64,000 nucleotides of DNA, taken from the NCBI GenBank assembly GCA_002421805.1, contig DISM01000005.1, forward strand, positions 1 through 64,000, read 5' to 3'. Positions 50,545 to 60,600 of the stretch are shown piece by piece. A model generated the notes under the pieces. The model worked only from the letters and a program-made list of their open reading frames with translations. It was not told the DNA's origin and searched no databases. Position numbers and translations under genes: made by a program. Every line of letters starts with the position of its first letter. The first letter of the stretch is position 1. The DNA is from Candidatus Omnitrophica bacterium UBA6210 (GTDB lineage Bacteria; Omnitrophota; Gorgyraeia; Velamenicoccales; Velamenicoccaceae).

Positions 50545-51021
50545 ATGAAAACTGCTGTTTTTGTTTTTTTGGGGATTGCAACGATAGCGGCAGTTCCCGC
50601 TTGGGCTGCGGATGTTGAGGCCGCGGCCAAAGAGGCGATCGCGTCTCATCCCGGGGAGGGCGCTGAACAGGCTCCCAAGCCCGTTGGCAACGTCGAAGAA
50701 GACGAGTTTTCGAAGTTCACCGATTTCTTCAAACCGGTCATGCCGGTCAGAGAAGTCGTGGCGCCGGTCCAGACGAACGAAGAGGAGGATCTGCAAAACG
50801 CCAATATCACACTGCCGGTGATGACCGTCACGGGCATTGTCTGGGGGACAAAACAGCCGAGGGCCATTATTAACGGCGAGGTCTTTGGGGAGGGCGACAT
50901 TGTTACAAACACGGAGGCCCAGGTCAAGAGGATCAATGAAGCTGGCATTCTTTTCCTTTATAAGAAAAAGGAATTTCTCATGAAAAGATCGAAATTATTA
51001 GGTATCGGGGAGGGCACATGA
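50545..51021 (+). CDS. pilP: PilP/GspC-like periplasmic protein
   Basis: About 158 residues with a signal peptide (AVPAWA-AD) and a homology-region-like beta domain: MTVTGIVWGTKQPRAIINGE, GDIVTNTEAQVKRI, GILFLYKKKEF. PilP and GspC carry this fold and bind the secretin. The ATG at 50509 is possible, but 50545 places the signal peptide at the N-terminus. Overlaps the secretin gene by four bases. Confidence 0.78.
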   Translation: MKTAVFVFLGIATIAAVPAWAADVEAAAKEAIASHPGEGAEQAPKPVGNVEEDEFSKFTDFFKPVMPVREVVAPVQTNEEEDLQNANITLPVMTVTGIVWGTKQPRAIINGEVFGEGDIVTNTEAQVKRINEAGILFLYKKKEFLMKRSKLLGIGEGT

Positions 51022-52550
51022 AAATGATCAAGAGGGCATTAAGGCGATCGCTGGTGCTGGGTGTTTTTCTGGTCGTTTTTCTTGCGGTGTCTGCGGGCGC
51101 AGGAAAAGCGGAGTTCGATTTTTATTCCAATGATCTGATCTCGAGAGAAGCGAACCGCAGGATTTCCATGGATTTTCAGGACGCGAGCCTCAAGACCATC
51201 CTGAAGGTCTTTTCCGAGCAATCCGGGTTGAATTTCATCGCTTCACAGAACGTCCAGGACCGCACGGTGACCCTTTACTTGGTCGACGTGCCGCTTCAGG
51301 AGGCATTGAATAAGATCATGTCAGCCAATAATCTCACCTATGAGCTTGATACCGGCAGCAATATCTTTGTCGTTAAGGAGTGGGGCCAGCCGGCCGTTGA
51401 AACGATCACGAAAGTATTCTTCCTCAAATATGCGCGTATCAAGGGGTCCAAGCTTCAGCAGGCCATTGATGATGCGTCAACAGCAGGGGCGGCTGGCGGC
51501 ACAACATCGGGCGGCGGCTCAACGAGCACCTCATCCGGCGGCGGCGAAGAAGAGGGCGGGACCCTGGAGGATTCCATCAAGGCCATCCTGACCTCCAGCG
51601 GCAAGGTCGTCTCAGATACCCGTACCAACAGCCTTGTGATCACGGATATCCCCTCGCAGTTCAGCGTGATCGAGAAGATCGTCGAGATCCTGGATACGCA
51701 GACACCGCAGGTGATGATCGAGGTAGAGATGCTGGATGTCGACAAGACGACGATCGACGAAATGGGCACGGATATGTCGGGTCAGATCTTGAGCATTACC
51801 GGTTCGAGCACCCAGTCGAAATTCCCGAGTTTTCTGGCTACCGGAACGAATCCAGCCGCATCCGCATTTACTTATGGAACGTTAAGCGCGGATGTCTTTA
51901 CGGCGACCTTCGAACTATTGACGACCGACACCAAGACCAAATTCCTGGCCAGGCCTCGGATATTGACGCTCAGCAATGAATCCGCCGAGATCAAGATCAC
52001 GACGAACGAAGCGATCGGTCAGAATACGGTCATATCTTCCAGCCAGAGTACATCAGAAACGACGTTAGAGGCCGAAAGAGTCGAGACTGGCGTGGCATTG
52101 AAGGTAACGCCGCAGGTCGATGCGAACACCGGCTACGTCACGATGTTCGTCCAGCCGACGGTTTCCGTGGCCAAAACTGGGGCCACATTCGCCGGCACGA
52201 CCTATAAGGACCCGGAAACAAGGACTTCTGTCGGTACATTAAGAGTCAAAGACGGAGAGACCATTGTTGTGGGCGGGTTGATCCGACAGACAGAAGAGAC
52301 GACGTTGAAGAAGATGCCCTTCCTGAGCGATATTCCTCTTGTCGGTGCTTTGTTCAGGCATAAAGATAAAAGCGTGGCGGATCGGGAGCTGATCGTTTTC
52401 ATCACGCCCCATATCGTCGGTTACAAAGAGGCCGTCCAATTGGCCAGGGGCGATGTCACATACGGTCCCACCTCGTCATTTCGTGAGCAGTCTTCGCCGG
52501 TAGCGCGCAAGGAAGTCGTTGACAGCGTGTTGGAAAGATGGGAAAATTGA
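51018..52550 (+). CDS. pilQ: secretin (PilQ/GspD family)
   Basis: A 510-residue outer-membrane channel subunit. Signal peptide, STN-type domain (SMDFQDASLKTILKVFSEQ), a secretin N1-like domain interrupted by a Gly/Ser-rich loop (about residues 155-180), then the secretin core with VPLVGALF-like IPLVGALFRHK and ELIVFITPHIV. AMIN domains of proteobacterial PilQ are absent, and it is shorter than most. It provides the outer-membrane pore of the pilus or secretion system. Confidence 0.93.
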   Translation: MKMIKRALRRSLVLGVFLVVFLAVSAGAGKAEFDFYSNDLISREANRRISMDFQDASLKTILKVFSEQSGLNFIASQNVQDRTVTLYLVDVPLQEALNKIMSANNLTYELDTGSNIFVVKEWGQPAVETITKVFFLKYARIKGSKLQQAIDDASTAGAAGGTTSGGGSTSTSSGGGEEEGGTLEDSIKAILTSSGKVVSDTRTNSLVITDIPSQFSVIEKIVEILDTQTPQVMIEVEMLDVDKTTIDEMGTDMSGQILSITGSSTQSKFPSFLATGTNPAASAFTYGTLSADVFTATFELLTTDTKTKFLARPRILTLSNESAEIKITTNEAIGQNTVISSSQSTSETTLEAERVETGVALKVTPQVDANTGYVTMFVQPTVSVAKTGATFAGTTYKDPETRTSVGTLRVKDGETIVVGGLIRQTEETTLKKMPFLSDIPLVGALFRHKDKSVADRELIVFITPHIVGYKEAVQLARGDVTYGPTSSFREQSSPVARKEVVDSVLERWEN

Positions 52551-52554
52551 GCGC

Positions 52555-54266
<1,712 letters not shown>

Positions 54267-54267
<1 letters not shown>

Positions 54268-55511
54268 TGCCAAAGTTTTCCTACATCTGCCGCAAGCCCA
54301 CAGGCGAAAAAGAAGTGGGCGTGATCGAAGGCGCCAGCCAGGATGAAGTGGTCGCGCAGCTTCAGCGCAAAGGCCTTTTCATTACTTCGATTATTCCGTT
54401 CGACGTGGGCCGCAAGGAGGCGGCGGCCGCCGCCCAGGAAGTCAGGACGGTCAAGAAACAGTTCACGCATGGCGGCGTCAATTCTCACGACCTTGTGCTT
54501 TTCGCGCGTCAGCTGGCCATGCTCCTGGGCGCAGGCGTCAGCCTCCTGCGGGCCCTGGACGTCATCGCCAAACAGGTGGACTCAAAAAAACTGGCCGGGA
54601 TCGTAGGCCAGGTGGCCCTGGACATGGAGGCCGGCCGGACGTTGCGGGACGCCTTGTCGAAATTCCCGGACATCTTTTCCTCTTTGTGGATCAACCTTAT
54701 CGAGACCGGCGAGGCCAGCGGCAACCTTCCCATGGTCTTGGACAAGCTGGCCTATTATTTGGAAGAATCGGCCAATTTTAAGAGAAAGATCGTTTCCGCG
54801 CTCCTCTATCCCGGGATCCTGTTGTTCGTCTCTGTGTCTGCGGTCTTCTTTTTTGTTATCAAGATCGTCCCGACCTTCGCCACGATCCTGGTGAATTTCG
54901 GCGTGGAGTTGCCGCTCCCGACGAAGATCCTGATCAATACGAGCACGCTTTTGACGAAAAACCTGTTTTTGATCGTGATTTGTGTCATGGGTTTTGTGTT
55001 TTTGTTCCGTTATCTCAAGCGGCGGCCGCCGTTTGACAGGATCATCGAGGACATTTCTTTCAGGGTGCCGATCTTCGGCGAATTCCTGAGGTTCATGTAC
55101 CTGGAACGTTTTGCCACGACTATGTCCATCCTGATCGAGAGTGGCGTGCCTATCCTCTACGCCCTTGAGATCTCTGAACGCAGTGCAGGGTCGATCAGGA
55201 TGACGGACGCCATCAGCTATATCAAGCGGAATGTCAAGGAAGGCCGCAGCATGGCCGTGCCCATGGAAAAAAGCGAGTTTTTTACGCCCATGGTCGTCCA
55301 GATGATCGCCATCGGCGAAGAGATCGGCGAATTATCGAATATGCTCAAGCGCATTGCGAAATATTATCAGGAGTATCTGGAGACCTTCGTCTCGCGTCTG
55401 GCGACGATCTTCGAGCCCCTGATGATCGTTTTTATCGGCGTCATCATCGGCGGAATGGTCATCTCCATCTTCATGCCGATCTTCAGCATCGCATTCATGA
55501 AGACGAATTAA
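54267..55511 (+). CDS. pilC: PilC/GspF inner-membrane platform protein
   Basis: A 414-residue platform protein with the two GspF repeats (LALFARQLAMLLGAG-type at about 75, LERFATTMSILIESGVP at about 280) and three spans. It shares bases with the pilB stop (TAATG). It transmits PilB rotation to the growing pilus. Confidence 0.95.
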
Positions 55512-55528
55512 TTTTTTACATAAGTTGC

Positions 55529-55557
55529 TTGACTTGATGAGCTTGAAATGCTATTCT
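55529..55557 (+). promoter_or_regulatory. promoter of the first pilin gene
   Basis: TTGACT at 55529-55534, 17 bases, TATTCT at 55552-55557, leaving a leader of about 64 bases. A separate promoter plus terminator fits high expression of a major pilin. Confidence 0.6.
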
Positions 55558-55627
55558 TTTTTAAGAAGTTGGATTTGTTAATCACGATAAAACGGGTGTA
55601 ACTCTTCAACCAAAAGGAGGGGCAAAC

Positions 55628-56056
55628 ATGTTCCAGAGGAGAAAAAGGAGAGCCGGTTTTACGCTGTTGGAACTCATCATCGTCATCATAGTTATCGGTA
55701 TTCTCGCGTCCATCGCGTTGCCGCGTTACATCAGGATCGCTGAAAAGGGTAGGGCTGCTGAAGCGAAGAACATCCTGTCTGCCATCAGGAGCGCACAGAT
55801 GAGATATGCGGCGCAGCACGCTCTCTATGCGACGACTATCGGCAACCTCGATCTGAACCTGCCTGCGGCGAAGTATTACACCTATGTTACGACCTGCGCG
55901 ACAGTGACGGACCTGAGCAGCACGACCGCCTGTTTGGCAACGGCGACCAGGTTGACGACAGTAGTTGCTGAAAACCCGAATATGGGCGCTTACGTTTTGA
56001 ACATCTCCATGGGCGGATTGCTTGATGGTGATGCGACGGGAGACACAGCTCTGTAA
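55628..56056 (+). CDS. probable major type IV pilin
   Basis: A 142-residue prepilin with the leader MFQRRKRRAG, then FTLLELIIVIIVIGILASIA and the usual Pro near mature position 22. Two Cys (in TTCAT and TACLA) could form a disulphide loop. AAAGGAGGGG is a near-ideal ribosome site, and the gene has its own promoter and terminator. These features suggest an abundantly made subunit. Confidence 0.92.
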   Translation: MFQRRKRRAGFTLLELIIVIIVIGILASIALPRYIRIAEKGRAAEAKNILSAIRSAQMRYAAQHALYATTIGNLDLNLPAAKYYTYVTTCATVTDLSSTTACLATATRLTTVVAENPNMGAYVLNISMGGLLDGDATGDTAL

Positions 56057-56078
56057 TTGATATTGCTTGGCGAATTCA

Positions 56079-56127
56079 ATGCTCCGGTGCGGTGGAGGAC
56101 TTAGAGACTGCGCCGGAGCATTTTTTT
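56079..56127 (+). terminator. Rho-independent terminator after the pilin gene
   Basis: ATGCTCCGG (56079-56087) pairs with CCGGAGCAT (56113-56121), followed by seven T. Confidence 0.8.
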
Positions 56128-56181
56128 AATCGAGCCGCAGGATGCGGCGAAGATTATCCGCCGACGCCTTGTGGCGGATAA
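56128..56181. repeat. CCGCAGNATGCNGCG element, copy 2
   Basis: AATCGAGCCGCAGGATGCGGCGAAG is followed by a perfect nine-pair hairpin, TTATCCGCC (56154-56162) with GGCGGATAA (56173-56181). The head matches the copy at 46662; the hairpin sequence differs. Confidence 0.65.
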
Positions 56182-56198
56182 ACGGGTAGCGGAGCGCT

Positions 56199-57170
56199 GT
56201 GCTGAATTTGATTTTTGTGACGACAACGGATTGTCAGTTGCAATGCCGGCATTGCCTGAGAGGCGAAGCCTCAGGGCAGCATCTGCCTTTTGAGATCGTG
56301 GAAAAGGCGGTGGCGGGCGCAAAAAAATACGGCATCGAAAGCCTCCACTTGACCGGCGGCGAGCCTTTTCTATACAAGAACCTGGAGCAGACGCTGGCGT
56401 TGGCCGAGAAGGAGAATTTGGCCGTTACTTTTTCAACGAATGGCCTGCTTTTGCCGGCGCATCGGGAGCTGCTGCGGACCTATCGTAAACAGATCCGTAT
56501 CCTGAGCATCAGCGCCGAAAGCCCGCGCCGCGATGTCTACGAGCAGATCAGGGGGGAGGGGCATTTTTCGCAGTTGCTGGCCGCCCTGCAATTTTGCCGC
56601 AAGGAAGGCTTGCCGTTCGGGATCCTTTGTTGTTTGAACAAGCTCAATGCCTCCCAGATCGCGGATATCATCAGGTTTGCCCGCAAAGAGAAGGCCGTCC
56701 AGGTCCATTTTACGGCAGCCCTGCCGTGCCGCAGGTCCCGCAAGAATGACCTTGTCCTTTCCGAAGAGGAGCGCGAGAAAGCCCTCCAGATCCTGCAGAA
56801 AGCGCTCCATTATTCCCAGCTCGATTTCTTCAGGCTTGCCTATACGCCCATCAGGATTGGTGAGCCTGTCGTGGCTTCGGACAGCCTCGTGATGTGCGCC
56901 AACCAGTCGCTGCGTAACGTCACGATCGACGTGGACGGACAGATACATTTTTGTTGTTTTTTGACGCAGTATGATATACCATATGAACAAGAAAAACGCC
57001 TCAAGATCACGCGTCTGCAGGACGTCTCTTTTGACGAGGCGTTGGGGCTTTTTCAGGCGCGGATGGCTGAATTTTTACGCGGTCGGTTGTCGGACTACCA
57101 GGACCAGCGTTGGAAGCGTGACCTTGATTTCAGCAGTTGTTTTTATTGCCATAAAAAACTTATCCAGTAG
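56199..57170 (+). CDS. radical SAM enzyme within the pilin cluster
   Basis: A 323-residue radical SAM protein with the cluster motif CQLQCRHC near residue 12, LTGGEPFLY near 50 and a Cys-rich C-terminal region (CANQS near 233, HFCC near 253, CFYC near 315) like an auxiliary-cluster SPASM domain. SPASM enzymes modify peptides or proteins. Lying between two pilin genes, a pilin-modifying role is possible but unproven; the target could equally be elsewhere. GTG start with GGAG upstream. Predicted cytoplasmic. Confidence 0.85.
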   Translation: MLNLIFVTTTDCQLQCRHCLRGEASGQHLPFEIVEKAVAGAKKYGIESLHLTGGEPFLYKNLEQTLALAEKENLAVTFSTNGLLLPAHRELLRTYRKQIRILSISAESPRRDVYEQIRGEGHFSQLLAALQFCRKEGLPFGILCCLNKLNASQIADIIRFARKEKAVQVHFTAALPCRRSRKNDLVLSEEEREKALQILQKALHYSQLDFFRLAYTPIRIGEPVVASDSLVMCANQSLRNVTIDVDGQIHFCCFLTQYDIPYEQEKRLKITRLQDVSFDEALGLFQARMAEFLRGRLSDYQDQRWKRDLDFSSCFYCHKKLIQ

Positions 57171-57194
57171 GGAGAGGCACGAGCGGAGGCGCTT

Positions 57195-57596
57195 ATGAAA
57201 CGCAGGATCGGTTTTACCTTGCTTGAGATGATGATCGTCGTCGTCGTGATCGGCGTGCTGGCGTCTATCGCCTTGCCGCGTTATGTCCGCGTCGTTGAAA
57301 AAGGCCGTTCGGCTGAGGCGCGCCATATTCTTGGATTGATCCGGGATTCCGAGTTGGCGTATTATTTGGATATGGACAGATACACGAATACTCTTACCCA
57401 GTTGGGGGTGCAGGTTCCGACGGCCTGTAACGCCAGCTATTATTTCAGCTATGGCGTTACCGGCGCTCCCGGTTCTTTTACGGCGACTGCTACGCGTTGC
57501 ACAGGGGCGAACGGAAAAAGGCCCGGCGGAACGACTGCCTTTGTGCTTAACATCACCCCCGCCGGCGTGTTGGGCGGGACAGCTGGCTTTGTTTAA
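57195..57596 (+). CDS. type IV pilin
   Basis: A 133-residue prepilin with a short leader (MKRRIG), FTLLEMMIVVVVIGVLASIA and a helix nearly identical in style to the pilin at 55628. Two Cys (TACNA, TRCTG) lie about 36 residues apart. The gene begins 24 bases after the radical SAM gene, probably in one transcript. Confidence 0.9.
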   Translation: MKRRIGFTLLEMMIVVVVIGVLASIALPRYVRVVEKGRSAEARHILGLIRDSELAYYLDMDRYTNTLTQLGVQVPTACNASYYFSYGVTGAPGSFTATATRCTGANGKRPGGTTAFVLNITPAGVLGGTAGFV

Positions 57597-57653
57597 TCCT
57601 CGGCCGGGGTCTGTGCTTTCCGGGGATATGTCCATAAGGGGGGCTGTCCATGA

Positions 57654-57682
57654 TTGAGAAACCGCTGGATCCATGTTACACT
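57654..57682 (+). promoter_or_regulatory. candidate leaderless promoter
   Basis: TTGAGA at 57654-57659, 17 bases, TACACT at 57677-57682, with the ATG at 57689 six bases later, the same geometry as at 311-346. No Shine-Dalgarno is present before this ATG. Confidence 0.5.
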
Positions 57683-57688
57683 TTTGAT

Positions 57689-58078
57689 ATGAGAAAGAAC
57701 CGCGGCTTTACCTTGATAGAGTTAATGGTGGTCATTACCATTATCGGTATCCTGGCAGGGGTTTCTGTCGTCAGCTACAGCAATGCCAAGGAGAAGTCCC
57801 TGGACAAGGAGGCGACGGCCGCCCTTGTCCTGATCCGTAACGCGGAACGCCAGTATTTCGCGAGGTTCGAACGGTTCTGGCCTTCGGGGACCACGATCAC
57901 GACGCTGACGCAGATCAACGGCAATCTGTCCCTTGATCTGAGTTCAGCCAACTGGGTCTTTGGTGTTACCGGCGGAGCCTCGGGCATCACGTATAACGCT
58001 TCATGCACGCGGGCGGGCCGGACATGGCGCATTTCAGGCTTGACAGGTAATCCCACTTGTTCCGGAACCTGTTTTTAA
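57689..58078 (+). CDS. type IV pilin-like protein
   Basis: A prepilin of 129 residues starting MRKNRG, then FTLIELMVVITIIGILAG. Three Cys lie near the C-terminus (ASCTR, PTCSGTCF). An in-frame ATG at 57650 would give an atypically long leader and is rejected. It probably serves as a minor pilin. Confidence 0.9.
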   Translation: MRKNRGFTLIELMVVITIIGILAGVSVVSYSNAKEKSLDKEATAALVLIRNAERQYFARFERFWPSGTTITTLTQINGNLSLDLSSANWVFGVTGGASGITYNASCTRAGRTWRISGLTGNPTCSGTCF

Positions 58079-58088
58079 CGGTCGATCT

Positions 58089-58457
58089 ATGACGCGGATG
58101 CATAAGATGAGACGATCGGGTTTTACGCTCATGGAGGTCGTTGTCGCGATCACCATTTTGAGCCTTTTGTCCGCCGGGTTTTTCAGCGTCGCTTTTTCGG
58201 CGCGCAATTTGACGTGGCGTTCCAGGATGCGCTTGAGGGGGATCGAGATCGCCAGGCACCGTGTTGAAGAGCTCAGGCGGTTTGTCCGGGCCGATACGTG
58301 GGATACGGGTTCGCTGCGCGTAATGGGTTGGACGGGATGGACGGCAGCCCCTGAAGATTCCCAATTTCAGACGCGTTATATCGTCCAGGCGATCGCGGGC
58401 GGGTATCAGTGCCGTAACGTGACCGTACAGGTGAGGTGGAATGAGTCGGGGATGTAG
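58089..58457 (+). CDS. PilV/GspI-like minor pilin
   Basis: A 122-residue prepilin: leader, then FTLMEVVVAITILSLLSAG and the polar start of a small domain with RLRGIEIARHRVEELRR. The FTLMEV/AI-type helix is usual for GspI/PilV. Three ATGs (58089, 58098, 58107) are possible. It overlaps the next pilin gene by 17 bases. Confidence 0.82.
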   Translation: MTRMHKMRRSGFTLMEVVVAITILSLLSAGFFSVAFSARNLTWRSRMRLRGIEIARHRVEELRRFVRADTWDTGSLRVMGWTGWTAAPEDSQFQTRYIVQAIAGGYQCRNVTVQVRWNESGM

Positions 58458-59001
58458 CAGGCATACAGGCAAGGGCATGACCATGATCGAGCTGATCCTG
58501 GCATTGCTTCTGCTCAACGTCGTTATTCTGACGGGTATTTCGATGGAGTTCGGGGCGAGGCGGATATTTTCTGCGACCGACCTTGAATCGCTTCTCATGG
58601 GAGAATTGGCCCCTATTGCCTCGGCCATCACAACCGACATCAACCGGGGCATAGGAACGACATCAAGTCTTCCTTATTCGACGACCAACATCGGCGGATG
58701 TACCAATACGTTGCGTATCCGTACGGATGCGGACAACGACGGCCAGGTGAGCGGCGGAGATGTGTGGGTGGCCTATTGCCGTACGACTGCCAACAATTTC
58801 CGTTATTATCCGAACGCCGCCTCAACCTCAACATACACGACGTTGTCCGACAGGATCACCCAGTTTACGCGGACGGCTTCGAATGATTGGATGACGATTG
58901 TGCTTGCGGCCAGGGTCATTCCCGGGTCGGCCATCAATCTGACGAATCCTGAGGTCGTCATAAATTCAAGCGCGCAATTTCGCAGTGCGTCTTTCCAGTA
59001 A
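58441..59001 (+). CDS. PilW/GspJ-like minor pilin
   Basis: A 186-residue prepilin with cleavage expected after Gly12 (GKG, then MTMIELILALLLLNVVIL). It is longer than the other pilins, with an Asp/Asn-rich loop (DADNDGQVSGGD) that looks like a calcium site as in GspJ/PilW-type subunits. It ends the pilin run. Confidence 0.82.
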   Translation: MSRGCSRHTGKGMTMIELILALLLLNVVILTGISMEFGARRIFSATDLESLLMGELAPIASAITTDINRGIGTTSSLPYSTTNIGGCTNTLRIRTDADNDGQVSGGDVWVAYCRTTANNFRYYPNAASTSTYTTLSDRITQFTRTASNDWMTIVLAARVIPGSAINLTNPEVVINSSAQFRSASFQ

Positions 59002-59023
59002 CATCATCTCATTAACGATTTTT

Positions 59024-59099
59024 GGGGCAGTAGCTCAGTTGGGAGAGCATCACGTTCGCAACGTGGGGGTCGGGAGTTCAAATCTCCTCTGCTCCACCA
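59024..59099 (+). tRNA. tRNA-Ala (anticodon CGC)
   Basis: A 76-base cloverleaf with encoded CCA. Acceptor GGGGCAG/CTGCTCC carries the G3-U70 pair that identifies tRNA-Ala; D arm GCTC/GAGC; anticodon loop TTCGCAA at 59055-59061 gives CGC; T arm GGGAG/CTCCT with TTCAAAT. It lies between the last pilin gene and the amrS gene. Confidence 0.95.
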
Positions 59100-59305
59100 A
59101 TTTTTTCCTGGTCGGAAAAAATTGGTGGATGCCGCAACGAGCGTAACCGAGCGATAAGCGAGGTAGCGAGTGCGGCGCCACCACTTTAATGTGACCCGAC
59201 AAGGAAAAAATTGGTGCCTGCTTGTGGGAAGTCTGGGATGCGGAATTTGTTGCACGACGACAAATTCGTGCAATGTAAATTCAAGTGCCACTACTAAACT
59301 GAAAC
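59093..59305. repeat. nested hairpins after tRNA-Ala, no gene seen
   Basis: A perfect 16-base inverted repeat (59093-59108 with 59114-59129) includes the tRNA 3' end and CCA. The right-hand word GGAAAAAATTGGTG occurs again at 59203-59216. Between them GGTGGATGCCGCA faces TGCGGCGCCACC. A further GAATTTGT/ACAAATTC hairpin is near 59243-59267. Confidence 0.65.
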
Positions 59306-60466
59306 ATGACCACCATGAAGTCCCGCCTGTGTGTTTATGCCGTTGTTCTGTGTCTTTCATTCCTAGCCGCTTTTTCCGTTTTGGCCCTGGAGCAGTCCAA
59401 GAGCGATCTTCACGAGGCGTCTTTTTATCACCGGCTCGAAAACGGTTTTGTCCAATGCGTGCTGTGTCCCCGCCGTTGTACCATTTCGGAAGGCAGCAGG
59501 GGGTTTTGCGGCGTCAGGGAGGACCAGGGGGGCCGTCTTTACAGCCTTGTTTATGGGAAGCCTTGTTCGTTGCATATAGATCCTATCGAGAAGAAACCGC
59601 TCTTCCATTTTTTGCCGGGGTCGGAAGCCTTTTCCCTGGCCACGGTGGGCTGCAATCTTAAGTGCAAGTTTTGCCAGAATTGGCAGATATCCCAGGCCGG
59701 CGTTGAAGATGTGGCTGCGGTTTCTTTGACTCCCGAGGAGGTCATACAGAAAGTCAAGGCCAGCGGCGCGCCCGTGATCGCTTATACCTATACGGAGCCG
59801 ACGATCTATTATGAATATATGTATGATATCGCGCGGCTGGCCCATGCCGCCGGGATCAAGAATGTCATGCATTCGGCCGGATACATCAATGAAGAGCCGT
59901 TACGCCAGCTTTGTCCTTATCTTGATGCGGCGAACATCGACCTCAAGGGGTTCAACGACCGTTTTTACTCGGAGATGACCCTGGGGGGCTTGGAGGATGT
60001 CCTGCGCACGCTCAAGATCCTTAAAAGCGAAGGGGTATGGCTTGAGATCACGCATCTGATCATTCCCGGGATCAACGACGACCCCGAAGAAACAAGGAAG
60101 CTTTGCAGGTGGATCAAGGAAAACCTGGGTCCCGGAACGCCTCTTCACTTGTCCCGCTTCTGGCCCATGTATAAACTGGTCCATTTGTCTCCAACGCCTG
60201 TCTCGACGCTTGAGAAAGCCAGGCAGATCGCCCAGGAGGAAGGCCTGCAGTATGTCTATATCGGCAATGTGGGCGGCACGGAAGGGGAAGATACGTTCTG
60301 TCCGAAATGCAAAGCCAAGGTGATCGACAGGTCTGGTTATGTGATCACGGCCATTCATATTGCCGGCGGCCGTTGCGCTTTCTGCGGCAACAAAATCGAA
60401 GGCGTATGGAAAAATAATCCAGAGGACAGACCACAGAGCACAGGGAACGTAAAGACAGGAAAATAG
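59306..60466 (+). CDS. amrS: AmmeMemoRadiSam-system radical SAM enzyme with export-type N-terminus
   Basis: A 386-residue radical SAM protein with cluster motif CNLKCKFC near residue 116, the family's leading Cys pair (CVLCPRRC near 51, FCGVRE near 67) and C-terminal CPKC/CAFC. Residues 1-29 (MKSRLCVYAVVLCLSFLAAF and on) form a signal peptide or anchor placed before the normal family start (ASFYHRLENGFVQC). No start codon other than TTG gives the bare domain. The enzyme family's substrate is unknown. Its last 18 residues are repeat-encoded. ATG 59315 is an alternative start. Confidence 0.88.
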   Translation: MTTMKSRLCVYAVVLCLSFLAAFSVLALEQSKSDLHEASFYHRLENGFVQCVLCPRRCTISEGSRGFCGVREDQGGRLYSLVYGKPCSLHIDPIEKKPLFHFLPGSEAFSLATVGCNLKCKFCQNWQISQAGVEDVAAVSLTPEEVIQKVKASGAPVIAYTYTEPTIYYEYMYDIARLAHAAGIKNVMHSAGYINEEPLRQLCPYLDAANIDLKGFNDRFYSEMTLGGLEDVLRTLKILKSEGVWLEITHLIIPGINDDPEETRKLCRWIKENLGPGTPLHLSRFWPMYKLVHLSPTPVSTLEKARQIAQEEGLQYVYIGNVGGTEGEDTFCPKCKAKVIDRSGYVITAIHIAGGRCAFCGNKIEGVWKNNPEDRPQSTGNVKTGK

Positions 60467-60600
60467 AAAAACAAAAGCGAGCGCGGCCATGAAAAGATTG
60501 TGGGAACGCAGAGATCGAGAGGGCAGGAGAAGTTCTTTAAGCTTTTGCATGACGTTTTTGATCTCTCTGTTCTGTGTTCTTTGTTCACTGTTTTCCGTTT
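60418..60600. repeat. ACAGAGCACAGG-type imperfect inverted repeat
   Basis: GGACAGACCACAGAGCACAGG on the left (60424-60444) and CTCTGTTCTGTGTTCTTTG on the right (60565-60583) are loosely inverse. The left arm encodes the amrS tail; the right arm encodes the hydrophobic N-terminus of the next protein. Confidence 0.5.
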
